Below are positions 52,780-61,875 of a stretch of 64,000 nt of DNA, piece after piece. Under the pieces are notes generated by a model that was not told the origin of the DNA, made no database searches, and was given only the letters and a program-made list of their open reading frames with translations. The translations under genes and the position numbers were made by a program. Each line of letters starts with the position of its first letter. The first letter of the stretch is position 1. Source of the stretch: Planctomycetota bacterium (GTDB lineage Bacteria; Planctomycetota; UBA1135); assembly GCA_026421205.1 (NCBI GenBank), contig JAPKBM010000002.1, positions 57,100 through 121,099 on the forward strand, given 5' to 3'.

Positions 52780-55700
52780 GTTTCTCTTCTCTGACGGTGA
52801 GGCAGTCCAAAGATGGATCTGCTCTGATTACGGTATTGGTTTCCTTGGCACTGTTGATGTCTTTGGGCATTCCCTTTTTGTTGGCTAGCCGGATGCGCAG
52901 CGAAGCTTCTTTAGAGGTCTATCACCGGGCTCAATCTCGTATTGCCGTGGAGTCAGCGGCCTCCTTTTCTAGGCTTGTGCAAGTGGGTACGCATCCTTCG
53001 CGGGATGCAACCCCTCTTTGGGATGATGAAAACGAATGGAACCTTTCTGCGCAGGGGCCCTTGCCTCAATCCATTCCAGGCTGGGAAGCTGCCCGAGAAT
53101 CTTGGGGAGCCCAAGTTTCATCGATGCAATCACGCATTAGTTTGGCGTCGGCACCGCCCATGCTCTTGCAAAACTTGTTGCAGCCCAGTTATCTAGCTGC
53201 CGACGTGACCTTTGCGGACCGCTCCTTCCCCATTTCTTCCACGGCTGGAATGGCACCCTCGGGCGCGATTTTGGTGGGACGAGATTGGATTTCTTACGAA
53301 AGTATTTCTCCCACGGCACTGAACGGGGTTTCCATGGATCCCGACAGGGATTCTGCTGATGAAGTTCGTTTACGGGAAGGGACGATGGTGGTGTCCGATA
53401 CTGTTTTGACCTTGACGACTGCAAGGCTTCAGTCAGGAGGTTGGACGCCACCGGAATTTTACGATGACATTTTTGAATTCAAGATGGGCGGAGTTGACAT
53501 TAGTCTTTCGGAAGAAGATAAAAAACGGCTCGAAAGTCTCACTTGGTTAGAAACGGGCGCCTATGGTGCCGACGCATGGGCGCCTGCGGTGTGGCTTGCG
53601 CGCGACACGGACTTAGAACGGCCTTCATTAGCGAGGGTCTCCGATGCTAGTGCAATCTCGGCGGGGACAATTTTGAAAATTGAGGCGGAGAATGAGGCCC
53701 CATTTTATACTTTTGCTTTAGCTTCTTTTCCAACTTCAAATTGGATTGTCCTTCCATCGAGTCTTCCGGAAACGTTAACCCCCTGGACAACTCGGATTTA
53801 CCCACTTCGCAGAGAGCCTGTTGATGTCAATGCCGCGTCCGAAGAAATCTTGACTGCATTGATGTCTGGGCTTCGATTCTCTAGCTCTCCGGTGAAGACG
53901 CAAGCCACGCAGGGGCGGGTTTCTCAGGAATGGGTCACTCCATCAGAGGCACGTCGGGTTGCGCAGAAGATTTTGGAACTTCGTCCTTTTGAGGGGCCGG
54001 ATGATTTCTGGCGACGCCTCCTGGGACCTATGGTGGAGGCTGGGAGTTTGGTAACTTTGGACGCATGGGCCATTCATTTAAATGGTTTGGACCCTAACTC
54101 TGGGTATCTTTTGCAGAGTACTTTACCTTTTGGGTATCGCAGCGGAGATCGTTATTTACAGCGTGTCGATGCCGCTGTGCGTTCCCGTTTGGGCCGAACT
54201 CTAGCGCGTGCCGCACGTTTTTTGGTCACGGCGATTTCACCCACGGGACCGCTTCTTCGGCTCTGGGAAACGCAAGAGGACTTTGAAGATGGGGGACGTT
54301 GGAATCGTGGGCTTCATGGCACCGTTACTTTGCCTGCAAACCGTGGTGTTCTTGGCGGTCAACATTCTTCTGCCGACGGCTTGACTTTGAGAACGGGAGC
54401 TTGGGAAATTACGGGGACTTTAATTTCGTCGAAAGATGCCGAACTTTCCGCGGTGATTCCTTTGCCTGCCCGCGACGCCGACCCTCTCAATGGTCATATG
54501 GAGCATTTTGATTTAGAGCCATCTCCTTTGGGTTATGACGCCAAAGAGCGGGGGGCCTACCCCACTGTTTTAAAGGACTGGGGGTTGGGTGAAGGAAGTG
54601 GCGCGCAGGATGTTGCCCCCTTGCACATTCAGGGTTGGTTCCGCCTGGACGGTGCAGTGAGTGAGGGTACGCTGTTTGACTTAGTTGGTGATCAAACGGA
54701 TCGATCCCGGATTTCTGCAAAAGTTGAAGAAGGGATTTTGATTGTGCAAGGTTGGGATAACGCAGGTGATGACCCCTTCGACCCAGAAAATACAGTTCAA
54801 GCGCAAACGGTGGAAGTGGACTTGAGTGAATTTTCGATGGCGGATCGGTGGTTTCACTTGTCGGTTTTGTTGCGTTCTATTTCGGCACGAGGACTTCAGG
54901 TGGCTATTGATGGCGTGCCTCGTGGGGACATCGATGGTTTGACGTGGACGACCGGGCTCGTGACAGGTCACTCTCCTGGTGCATCGGATAGCCCAATCCA
55001 AGTGGAGTCTACCGACGGCTTCCCAGACCGTGGCGTGTTGCGCATTGGGGATGAGGTGATTGAATATTCCTCAAAGTCGGAAACGTCTTTTATCACGGAG
55101 AGACCTGTGCATGCAACGGGCTACCTCGGCGGGCGTGCGGCGCGGGAAGGCAGCGACGCCATGACGATTTCTTTGGACACGGATCACGCCACGGGTTCGG
55201 CCGTAGAACTTTATGGGTATAGCGCTCCTTTGGTTCAAGATCTTCCGTCGGGAGGGAGTCAGTTGAGTGGTGAGTTGGGACCTTTTTCCGTTGCTACGGG
55301 TATTGATGGAGAGGACCCCATTCAAATTCTATTGTTGAGTGGCAATACCTTTGATTTAGGATTTGGCATTGTCGGTGATTATTTGGGTCCCCTGAATATC
55401 AAAGCAATACCAGATGCTCCGAATGATCCGTATTATTCGGAGACCTTTCAGTCTACAGGTGGGTATGCATTACTTGCGCAACGAAGTATTGCTCAATTAG
55501 ACCCAGGTGGGTTTCAGATTGGGGGATTGGAAGTGGTTCAGTATTCTTCTCGAAGCGGCGACATGATTTATCTGAGTGAGCGCAACATCCGTACGCCCTC
55601 CATGGTGAATTGGCCGGATGGGCAATATGCATCGGAGGGGCATAGTTTCATCACGAATTGGGATCCTTCTATCGTGAATCAAGATGGACTTGCTTTTGAG

Positions 55701-57548
55701 ACTATTTATGAAAACCAGTTGTATGTGATTCCTATCTCTGTCAAGGGCAATGGCGTCTCTGATTTGAATTACGCCTTGCCAGACGGAGACTTCTCGGAAT
55801 TTGTGCAAATCACGGATTCTTCAGACGCTGGAAACACGGAATGGGTTCGCTACGACAGTATCTTGGAAAATTGCTTCCTTCGTGATGACTGGGCCGCCTT
55901 GAATGCCGCCGCGTTCCCCATTTTGAATGATTCTTATGAGGAAGAGTGGTCTCCACCGGCCCGCCCCGGTGGAATGCAGTTGCTTTACCAGGAACCTGGC
56001 ATTGGGGATGATTTTTTATTGGCACGCACCATTGGCGAACCGATTGAAGACAGAGATAAAATCCTTGAAGACATTCGCGTCCATTTTGATTTCCGCGGAA
56101 CGATGGGGACTTTTGATCATGCTCATATGTCAAGTCATGAATTGATTCCTGTTCTTCAAACGCCCTACGACTTCAATCCAGACATGGGGTACATCGGCCG
56201 AGGAGATCGTGTGGCTTTAATTCAAGAAGCTTCCACCATGCCTCCGTATTGGTTTGAGGTTCAATGGGGACGCGCGCCGCACTTAGATGGGCGCATTCGA
56301 ATGAACCGTTGGTATTCCGCATTTCATACGCAGCCCGGCGTTCCTTTTGTTGCTTCGGATTTGTCCAATTACGGCGAGATTAGTTTCGACGCACGGCAAG
56401 TGACGCGCGTGACCAAATTCCCCAGCGGGGAGCGGCCGTCAGACTTCCATACTTTTGTCATGGCGGGTGACTTGGCCGGAGGGGGCGCCGCATTTGGTGG
56501 CATGATGGACGAGGTCGGCATCAATGCGCCCTTCGGCATGGGGGACTTTAGATCCCCGATGGGACGAGGTTCTTTTCAGTTGGAAGAGGATTTAGATCAA
56601 TCCGAAGTGAGCTCTTTTCGGGTGGACCCTTCGATTCTTTATGTGGATGGGCATCGGTATTGGTCACAAAGCCCTGGGGATTGGTTGCAGGATATTTCGC
56701 AATCCGGTTTGATCGACATTGACGGAGAGCGTATTGCTTTTCAATCTGTGAACACGGTCACAGGTGATTTCAGCATTGCTCCAAATGGTCGCGGCCTGCA
56801 CGGAACGCAACCCCGGCCCCACGCGGCAGGTACAAAAGTCTGGAAGGTGGACGGAAGATACACTTCCGTGTTATCTCGTGACGCAACGCAGGGAGACTCG
56901 ATGTTCATGTTGAACGCTCAAATTGACAAGCTACATGCAGATGCGCTTTTGTTGGTAGATGAAGAGCTCTTGCAAGTGCCTATTTTGGATGAGGGTGGTG
57001 CAGGGATGCCACGCTATCGTTCCAATGCGGAAGACCCAGATTTGTTGGGTGACGGCATCTTGCGGGGCCGATTCGGAACCACACCGGCAAGTCATGACCA
57101 AGGGAGTTTGGTTTACTCCTACCCGACCCGTTGGCTGGACCGTTACGTTTCTGAAAGCGACAGCCCAGCGGCCGCGTGGTTCGAGGTGGGCTTGGAAGAA
57201 CCAGAAGCGTATTGGCGTGGTATTTTGTTCGACGCTGAAATGACAGATGCCTCGCACCGCGTTATGGTTCTTGCGCGAACGGGTGAGGCGCAATGGGAAG
57301 ATGACCCAGACCTTACGCCGGGGCTTTCTTTGATTGAAGATGCCTCTCTCCCAGGTGGTTTGCCGGTTCCCTTGGGTTTCAGGGCTGACCACTTGGACCT
57401 ACGCGTTTTCTTCGACTGGGATGTCGGTGCCTTCGACCCGATTCAGTTTTTGTCGAATGGATGGACCCAGGCTCCCCGCTTACGTCGCCTTGTGGTGGAT
57501 TATTTGGCCGAAAGTCGAACGGATTTGGAGGAGGATCTTTTCGAGTGA
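52776..57548 (+). CDS. Giant GspK-like pseudopilin with repeated extracellular modules
   Basis: A 1590-residue protein, about five times the size of normal GspK. The leader ends at G14 before SALITVLVSLALLMSLGIPFL, a GspK-type helix that lacks Glu at +5. The GspK core (about 45-500) contains DVNAASEEILTALMSGL (350-366) and a helix-hairpin-helix region (392-415). From about 500 onward come lectin-like beta domains (about 500-725 and about 1160-1250, the latter with GMMDEVGI). A recurrent module runs I-x-x-E-x-I-x-Y then RG-x-x-GT then H-x-x-G-x-x-V (near 160, 740, 905, 1306 and 1388). It is probably the pseudopilus tip. Start is TTG with a strong ribosome site. Confidence 0.85.
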   Translation: MSFSSLTVRQSKDGSALITVLVSLALLMSLGIPFLLASRMRSEASLEVYHRAQSRIAVESAASFSRLVQVGTHPSRDATPLWDDENEWNLSAQGPLPQSIPGWEAARESWGAQVSSMQSRISLASAPPMLLQNLLQPSYLAADVTFADRSFPISSTAGMAPSGAILVGRDWISYESISPTALNGVSMDPDRDSADEVRLREGTMVVSDTVLTLTTARLQSGGWTPPEFYDDIFEFKMGGVDISLSEEDKKRLESLTWLETGAYGADAWAPAVWLARDTDLERPSLARVSDASAISAGTILKIEAENEAPFYTFALASFPTSNWIVLPSSLPETLTPWTTRIYPLRREPVDVNAASEEILTALMSGLRFSSSPVKTQATQGRVSQEWVTPSEARRVAQKILELRPFEGPDDFWRRLLGPMVEAGSLVTLDAWAIHLNGLDPNSGYLLQSTLPFGYRSGDRYLQRVDAAVRSRLGRTLARAARFLVTAISPTGPLLRLWETQEDFEDGGRWNRGLHGTVTLPANRGVLGGQHSSADGLTLRTGAWEITGTLISSKDAELSAVIPLPARDADPLNGHMEHFDLEPSPLGYDAKERGAYPTVLKDWGLGEGSGAQDVAPLHIQGWFRLDGAVSEGTLFDLVGDQTDRSRISAKVEEGILIVQGWDNAGDDPFDPENTVQAQTVEVDLSEFSMADRWFHLSVLLRSISARGLQVAIDGVPRGDIDGLTWTTGLVTGHSPGASDSPIQVESTDGFPDRGVLRIGDEVIEYSSKSETSFITERPVHATGYLGGRAAREGSDAMTISLDTDHATGSAVELYGYSAPLVQDLPSGGSQLSGELGPFSVATGIDGEDPIQILLLSGNTFDLGFGIVGDYLGPLNIKAIPDAPNDPYYSETFQSTGGYALLAQRSIAQLDPGGFQIGGLEVVQYSSRSGDMIYLSERNIRTPSMVNWPDGQYASEGHSFITNWDPSIVNQDGLAFETIYENQLYVIPISVKGNGVSDLNYALPDGDFSEFVQITDSSDAGNTEWVRYDSILENCFLRDDWAALNAAAFPILNDSYEEEWSPPARPGGMQLLYQEPGIGDDFLLARTIGEPIEDRDKILEDIRVHFDFRGTMGTFDHAHMSSHELIPVLQTPYDFNPDMGYIGRGDRVALIQEASTMPPYWFEVQWGRAPHLDGRIRMNRWYSAFHTQPGVPFVASDLSNYGEISFDARQVTRVTKFPSGERPSDFHTFVMAGDLAGGGAAFGGMMDEVGINAPFGMGDFRSPMGRGSFQLEEDLDQSEVSSFRVDPSILYVDGHRYWSQSPGDWLQDISQSGLIDIDGERIAFQSVNTVTGDFSIAPNGRGLHGTQPRPHAAGTKVWKVDGRYTSVLSRDATQGDSMFMLNAQIDKLHADALLLVDEELLQVPILDEGGAGMPRYRSNAEDPDLLGDGILRGRFGTTPASHDQGSLVYSYPTRWLDRYVSESDSPAAAWFEVGLEEPEAYWRGILFDAEMTDASHRVMVLARTGEAQWEDDPDLTPGLSLIEDASLPGGLPVPLGFRADHLDLRVFFDWDVGAFDPIQFLSNGWTQAPRLRRLVVDYLAESRTDLEEDLFE

Positions 57549-58462
57549 AACGACGGTCCTCCAAGGCGTCCGGCATGACTTTGATTGAGGTGATGTTGGC
57601 CTTGGCATTGTTTGCCATTCTGGCTCTTTTTGTGGTGAGCGTGGTGCGTTCAGTCCTTGGGTTGTGGCAAGCTGGAGAGCGTCGCGGACGAGGGGACTTG
57701 GTTTTTGCCTCGGCCATCGAACAAGTTCGCAGTGATTTTCGAGCGCTTCATCACGGCCCACGTGGTTGGCTGTTGATGGATGACTGGGAAGTCTTTCCTG
57801 CGCAGGATGACCACCCCGCTTGGCGTCTTCCCCGTATTCGTTTCTTGGCCCGGGGGGCCTCCCTCGCCGACGAAATCAAAGTAAATCGTGGAGCTGTTGA
57901 GGTGGCTTGGGTTTTGGTTCCAGAAAACCCAACCAAACATCGGCTGTCTCGTCTTGTTCGTGTCACATTGCCTGAGTCTGACCCGCGTACTTTGCGCAAT
58001 GATGCCACCTTGCAGTCACTTCTTGCTTCGGGATCGGGTTTGATCGTTTTAGATGGCGTGGCTATGGCAGAGTGGAAAGCCGATGACCCCGTTAAGGGCC
58101 TTGTTCAGCAATTAAATATTCCTGCACAGACCCCTTTCCATTTTCCTCCCACGCTTTCTTTTTCTGTAGAACGAGTGCAGGGTAATGCTCGGCAGAACCC
58201 TCCACGGTTGGATGACGACTTGAGCCCGACGCAAAGGCTCATGCGCATCCGCGGATCATTGCCTTTGAAAGTTCCCCAACGTGTTTTAATTGAACAAGAG
58301 TGGATTGCCGTCGGCGGAAACTTTCCACAGTTGACAATTGCTGGCCGTGGTTTACGTGGAGAAATTCCCCAAGGGCATGACCGCGGAGAAATCGTTTGGA
58401 TTCCGGAAACATCCACAGCGGAAATCGCTTTGCCTGCACGCGGCCGGAGGGTACTTCCATGA
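57545..58462 (+). CDS. GspJ-like minor pseudopilin
   Basis: A 305-residue prepilin-like protein starting with GTG at 57545, which overlaps the preceding stop (GTGA). The leader MKRRSSKASG is cleaved before MTLIEVMLALALFAILAL (Glu at +5). The following part resembles GspJ, the wide minor pseudopilin that binds GspI and GspK at the tip (RSDFRALHHGPRGW, RLVRVTLPE). Near the C-terminus (240-286) it carries the same module found in the GspK-like protein: LIEQEWIAV, RGLRGE and HDRGEIVWI. An upstream ATG in frame would add residues that overlap the previous gene and destroy the leader. Confidence 0.87.
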   Translation: MKRRSSKASGMTLIEVMLALALFAILALFVVSVVRSVLGLWQAGERRGRGDLVFASAIEQVRSDFRALHHGPRGWLLMDDWEVFPAQDDHPAWRLPRIRFLARGASLADEIKVNRGAVEVAWVLVPENPTKHRLSRLVRVTLPESDPRTLRNDATLQSLLASGSGLIVLDGVAMAEWKADDPVKGLVQQLNIPAQTPFHFPPTLSFSVERVQGNARQNPPRLDDDLSPTQRLMRIRGSLPLKVPQRVLIEQEWIAVGGNFPQLTIAGRGLRGEIPQGHDRGEIVWIPETSTAEIALPARGRRVLP

Positions 58463-58884
58463 ATAGTTCGGTGCGCAATCAAGGATTTACTCTAGTGGAG
58501 GTGGCCCTTGCTATGGCATTATTCCTTTTCGGAATTACCGCATTGATGGGGCTTTTTCAATTTGGCGGTGGCATGGAAGCTTCCGCAAGGGCGCACGCTG
58601 AATTGGCCCCCGCACTGGAAACTGTTTCTCGCCAACTGAGGGAAGAAGCTTGGATGCTCAGCCCTACGGGTGCGATTTCCGGTTTACGGGAAATCAAAGG
58701 AGAACCCGTCCCCGGTGCTCCGGGTTATCATTACGACTTGGTGGTTGAAACGTCCCAAGTTGCCGTCCCTCGCGCTTTGGTGCGTTTTTACCGCAAAGAT
58801 CCTGCACGCGTTGAAGCTTCTATGGCCTTTCTACTTCCGCCCGAAATTTCCCTGCAACGAAGGTTGAACCCCACATCACCATGA
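58459..58884 (+). CDS. GspI/PilV-like minor pseudopilin
   Basis: A 141-residue prepilin-like protein: leader MNSSVRNQG cleaved before FTLVEVALAMALFLFGITAL (Glu at +5), then a short globular part (VSRQLREEAWML, YHYDLVVETSQ) of GspI/PilV size. The start at 58459 overlaps the previous stop by four bases, and the frame upstream of it belongs to the GspJ-like gene read differently. With GspJ- and GspK-like proteins it would form the three-subunit tip complex known from type II secretion. Confidence 0.88.
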   Translation: MNSSVRNQGFTLVEVALAMALFLFGITALMGLFQFGGGMEASARAHAELAPALETVSRQLREEAWMLSPTGAISGLREIKGEPVPGAPGYHYDLVVETSQVAVPRALVRFYRKDPARVEASMAFLLPPEISLQRRLNPTSP

Positions 58885-60353
58885 TTACTCTCTTTCTTGT
58901 TGTTCTCGCGGTCCCTTTGGCTCAAGAGTCAGTGGGCACTCCCGACGTCATTCGATTAATGAATGGACGTATTCTCGTGGGCGAAATCATGGAGCATGAT
59001 TTAGATGGCCTTGTCGTTCTCCAGGCAAGAAGTGGTGGTGTCTTACGCCTCACTTGGCCCGATCTTTTCCCCGGCGAAGCTGATCGACTTCGCTTGGGGT
59101 TTGGTTACAACGCCGAAGTCGTCATGCCTCAAGTAGAGGCTGACCGTTTATTTCTAGTGAATGGGGATGCTAGGACCGGATTAATTCTTGAGCTCGGTGA
59201 TGATTACATTCAATTGCGCCAAGGAGATACCACCACCAAAATCCCTAGGAATCGTTTGGCGGCTCCACCGGATAAAGTCATTGTGGATGCAACCGAAGTG
59301 ATGACTCCCGAGCAGTTTCACACCTATCGTAGTCCGGAGTTCTCTTTAGAGGACCCGATGGCCCAGTACGAATTTTCATTAGAGTTAGAATTAGTCCTTG
59401 CCTTGGAAAGAGCGAAAGAGCATTTGCTTTTGAGCCAATCACTCGTTGAGAATGATCCGCCCTTGTCTCAACGATTGGGTGTTGCCTTAGATAGGGTTGA
59501 AATCTCCCTCCTGCACAAAGCAGAGCTCAAAGAGCTGATTCAAATCCGTCAGTCGGTATATCGAAATCGATATTCGGAGGCACGCCTTGCTTTAGACGCC
59601 TTCGCCGATGCCCACCAGGACACACCTTTTTGGGAAGATTATTTAAGTATTGAAGCATCTTTTGAGGAAAAACGAAATGAAGGAATTCTTCGGTATCTTA
59701 AAAAGCATTGGTACTCACGTGTAGGTTCGATGGTTAAAAGACAAGCCTTGCAGAGGGATGCTTCGGTGCAGAGTTTACAAACTTGGGCAGAAACGACATT
59801 GCCTCAATTAATGCGGGAGGCCATGGTTGCGGAGTTGCAGGAAATGAAAGAGGGTTTGGATGAGTCGGAAGTGGAATCTATTTGGGTTTCGCGTTTGGAT
59901 AATAGGCCGAAACGCCATCAGGCGGGCTTCGGAGTCGGCACTTGGGTTTTGGGGGAAGAGCGCGCGCGAGCTGGCATGAAGGTTGCGGCAGCCGAGGAAG
60001 ATGATGGTAAGACGGCTGCTCAAAAAGAGATTGAATCGCGGTTTAACGATTATTTAAAGAATCTAGAGCGAACGCGCCAGGCCGCAGGAGTTTCTCAAGA
60101 AGCATCTCCTGATGACTGGTGGAAAGTCGCTTCTTCTTCAGAGCGCTACCAGTGGCTTTTGGCTTATTACGCGGAGTACAGCGGAGATTATGCTTTAGTG
60201 AGTGTCCGTTTTGAAAACTGTTTTAACTGCAATGGCGCGGGTGTTTTTCAAACAAGAAGAGTCAGCGCTGGAGAAGATGAAGAGCGTCCGGAGCGACGTG
60301 AGTGCCCGGTGTGTCATGGCATCAGCATCCGACGTGGCATTTACTTTAAGTAG
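58881..60353 (+). CDS. Exported protein with C-terminal zinc-ribbon-like motif
   Basis: A 490-residue protein with a signal peptide (about 1-15). Two Sm-like or SH3-like beta barrels seem to follow (about 20-75 with MNGRILVGEIMEHD; 85-130 with LVNGDARTGLILEL). A long helical region (about 150-390) and a C-terminal zinc-ribbon-like end come next: CFNCNGAG and CPVCHG within the last 45 residues, the CxxCxGxG pattern of DnaJ-type zinc fingers. I do not recognise the family. It overlaps the GspI-like gene by four bases and abuts the parvulin lipoprotein, so it belongs to the secretion operon, perhaps as an assembly or chaperone factor. Confidence 0.78.
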   Translation: MITLFLVVLAVPLAQESVGTPDVIRLMNGRILVGEIMEHDLDGLVVLQARSGGVLRLTWPDLFPGEADRLRLGFGYNAEVVMPQVEADRLFLVNGDARTGLILELGDDYIQLRQGDTTTKIPRNRLAAPPDKVIVDATEVMTPEQFHTYRSPEFSLEDPMAQYEFSLELELVLALERAKEHLLLSQSLVENDPPLSQRLGVALDRVEISLLHKAELKELIQIRQSVYRNRYSEARLALDAFADAHQDTPFWEDYLSIEASFEEKRNEGILRYLKKHWYSRVGSMVKRQALQRDASVQSLQTWAETTLPQLMREAMVAELQEMKEGLDESEVESIWVSRLDNRPKRHQAGFGVGTWVLGEERARAGMKVAAAEEDDGKTAAQKEIESRFNDYLKNLERTRQAAGVSQEASPDDWWKVASSSERYQWLLAYYAEYSGDYALVSVRFENCFNCNGAGVFQTRRVSAGEDEERPERRECPVCHGISIRRGIYFK

Positions 60354-61238
60354 ATGAGATCTTTGTCTTTTCAGCAGAAGTCCTTTACTTTTCTTTTGCT
60401 GAGTTTTCTTGGATCTTGTCAAAATACAGCCTCGCCGCTGAGAATTCCCGTGGCTCCGGGCGTCGGTTTATCCGCAGGAGCTTTTTTGGCGGAAGCCGCT
60501 TTTCTTTTTCCCAAAGAAACCCAGGCCTTAACCAAAACGCTCGTCCGGTCCACATTGGCAAAGAAAGAGGCACGAGAAAACGCTTTGCAGGCGGATGTGG
60601 CTAGAGTGGAAAAGGAACTGGAGCGAGCACAACAACAACTTGAGGCCAGTTTGCCTAGGGGGCAAACTTTAGAGGCTTGGGCAATTCAGGAATACGGGTT
60701 TCCATGGCCGGCAGTTCGCGCGTCCATGAAGGAACGTTTTTTGGAAAATCAGCTTTACCAACTCTGCGTACGGACTTGGTCTTTGGGGCAAACCCAGGTT
60801 CGTTTGCGCATGTGGGCTTCCCCAGATGAAGAGGAGGCGCAAAGTTGGGCCCGGCGAATCAAAGCAGGTGCTAGTTTAGATCAAATCTCCTCAGAATCTG
60901 TAGACGCGGGCCCGCGCGGGGACGGCAGTCTGCCTTTTCTGCCGGAGCAATTGCCGCCTCCCTTGGATGTACTCCTGAGGAATATCGCGCAGGGGGAGGG
61001 TGTAGGCCCTTTTCAGTGGAAGGGCGAAGTACTCTGGCGCGTTGCATGGCTGGAAGAGCGGCGACCTGCGGAGAAGGACCTCCCGCGTGCTCAGATTTTT
61101 TCCTCTCTTTCGCGCCAGCCGATTTCACCTTTAGAGGCGCAGTCCTGGTTTCTTGCAATGCTTCGGCGTTATACTGCCGACCTTAGCCGGCCTGGAATTC
61201 GGGCCATCCGCCCCGCATTCTCCCTTCCGAATGACTGA
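60354..61238 (+). CDS. Lipoprotein with parvulin-like domain
   Basis: A 294-residue protein with a signal peptide and lipobox ending at C22 (FLGSC), a coiled-coil stretch (about 65-100, LQADVARVEKELERAQQQ) and a C-terminal parvulin-like region (about 140-240; AQSWARRIKAGASLDQIS, GPRGDGSLPFLPEQ, VGPFQWKGEVLWRVAWLEER). This is the SurA/PrsA pattern of an envelope folding chaperone. Its ATG directly follows the previous stop and its end overlaps scpB by eight bases. It may fold the pseudopilus or secreted client proteins. Confidence 0.82.
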   Translation: MRSLSFQQKSFTFLLLSFLGSCQNTASPLRIPVAPGVGLSAGAFLAEAAFLFPKETQALTKTLVRSTLAKKEARENALQADVARVEKELERAQQQLEASLPRGQTLEAWAIQEYGFPWPAVRASMKERFLENQLYQLCVRTWSLGQTQVRLRMWASPDEEEAQSWARRIKAGASLDQISSESVDAGPRGDGSLPFLPEQLPPPLDVLLRNIAQGEGVGPFQWKGEVLWRVAWLEERRPAEKDLPRAQIFSSLSRQPISPLEAQSWFLAMLRRYTADLSRPGIRAIRPAFSLPND

Positions 61239-61818
61239 TTCCGAAATCTCCGAAGAGAAACTTTCTCTTCTCTTTGCACTCCTGTTTTCTTCTCCCGATG
61301 CCGTCACGTTGGATCGGATTCGAGAAGTGTTGTACTCCCAACCCGTCGAAGGAGCGGAAGAGGCTCCTGAGGACGCAAGCCCTCGGCAGCATTTGGCGGC
61401 TTTGGAGGCGTGGATGGAGTCCCGTGGACTTCCGCTTCAGCTTCAACAAGTCGGTCGTTCCTGGAGAATTTTGACATCCGAAGATGTTGCGGAGTTTTTG
61501 GCACCCATCCGCCAAAAGGTTCACGCAGAGCGATTGGGGCCAGCGGCCTTGGAGGTCCTCGCCTTGGTGGCTTATCGCCAGCCAGTTTTGAAGGCGGACA
61601 TTGATTCCATTCGTGGCGTGAAATCTGGCCCGCACTTGCGTCATTTGCTGGATATGCGGCTCGTGCGCATTCTTGGTCGGGCGGACCTCCCTGGCCGGCC
61701 TTTCCTTTATGGCACCACGAAAGAATTTCTTGATCGGTTCGGCTTGAGGGACCTTAAGGACCTTCCGGAGTCCGGTCGCCTTGCGGCCCCTGCTGAGGTT
61801 CTTGCTCAGGAGGAGTAG
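61231..61818 (+). CDS. scpB: Segregation and condensation protein B
   Basis: A 195-residue winged-helix protein that forms the SMC-ScpA-ScpB condensin needed for chromosome organisation. Recognisable parts are the second winged-helix region GPAALEVLALVAYRQPVLKADIDSIRGV, then LRHLLDMRLVRILGRADLPGRPFLYGTTKEFLDRFGL (key residues GRPFLYGTT). The start at 61231 (MTDSEISEEK) overlaps the lipoprotein stop by eight bases; an upstream in-frame ATG adds an unrelated tail. Its place at the end of a secretion operon is unusual because scpB normally follows scpA. Confidence 0.95.
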   Translation: MTDSEISEEKLSLLFALLFSSPDAVTLDRIREVLYSQPVEGAEEAPEDASPRQHLAALEAWMESRGLPLQLQQVGRSWRILTSEDVAEFLAPIRQKVHAERLGPAALEVLALVAYRQPVLKADIDSIRGVKSGPHLRHLLDMRLVRILGRADLPGRPFLYGTTKEFLDRFGLRDLKDLPESGRLAAPAEVLAQEE

Positions 61819-61875
61819 CCTTTCCCCGTCGGAAGGGGGTAAACTTCCGTTCCCAGAAGCTTTGCTTCCCCTGTG

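Noticed and set aside
61830..61849. Six-base hairpin between scpB and the PpiD-like gene
   Set aside because: CGGAAG and CTTCCG pair around an eight-base loop but there is no T-run and the stem is short; a terminator is not supported.
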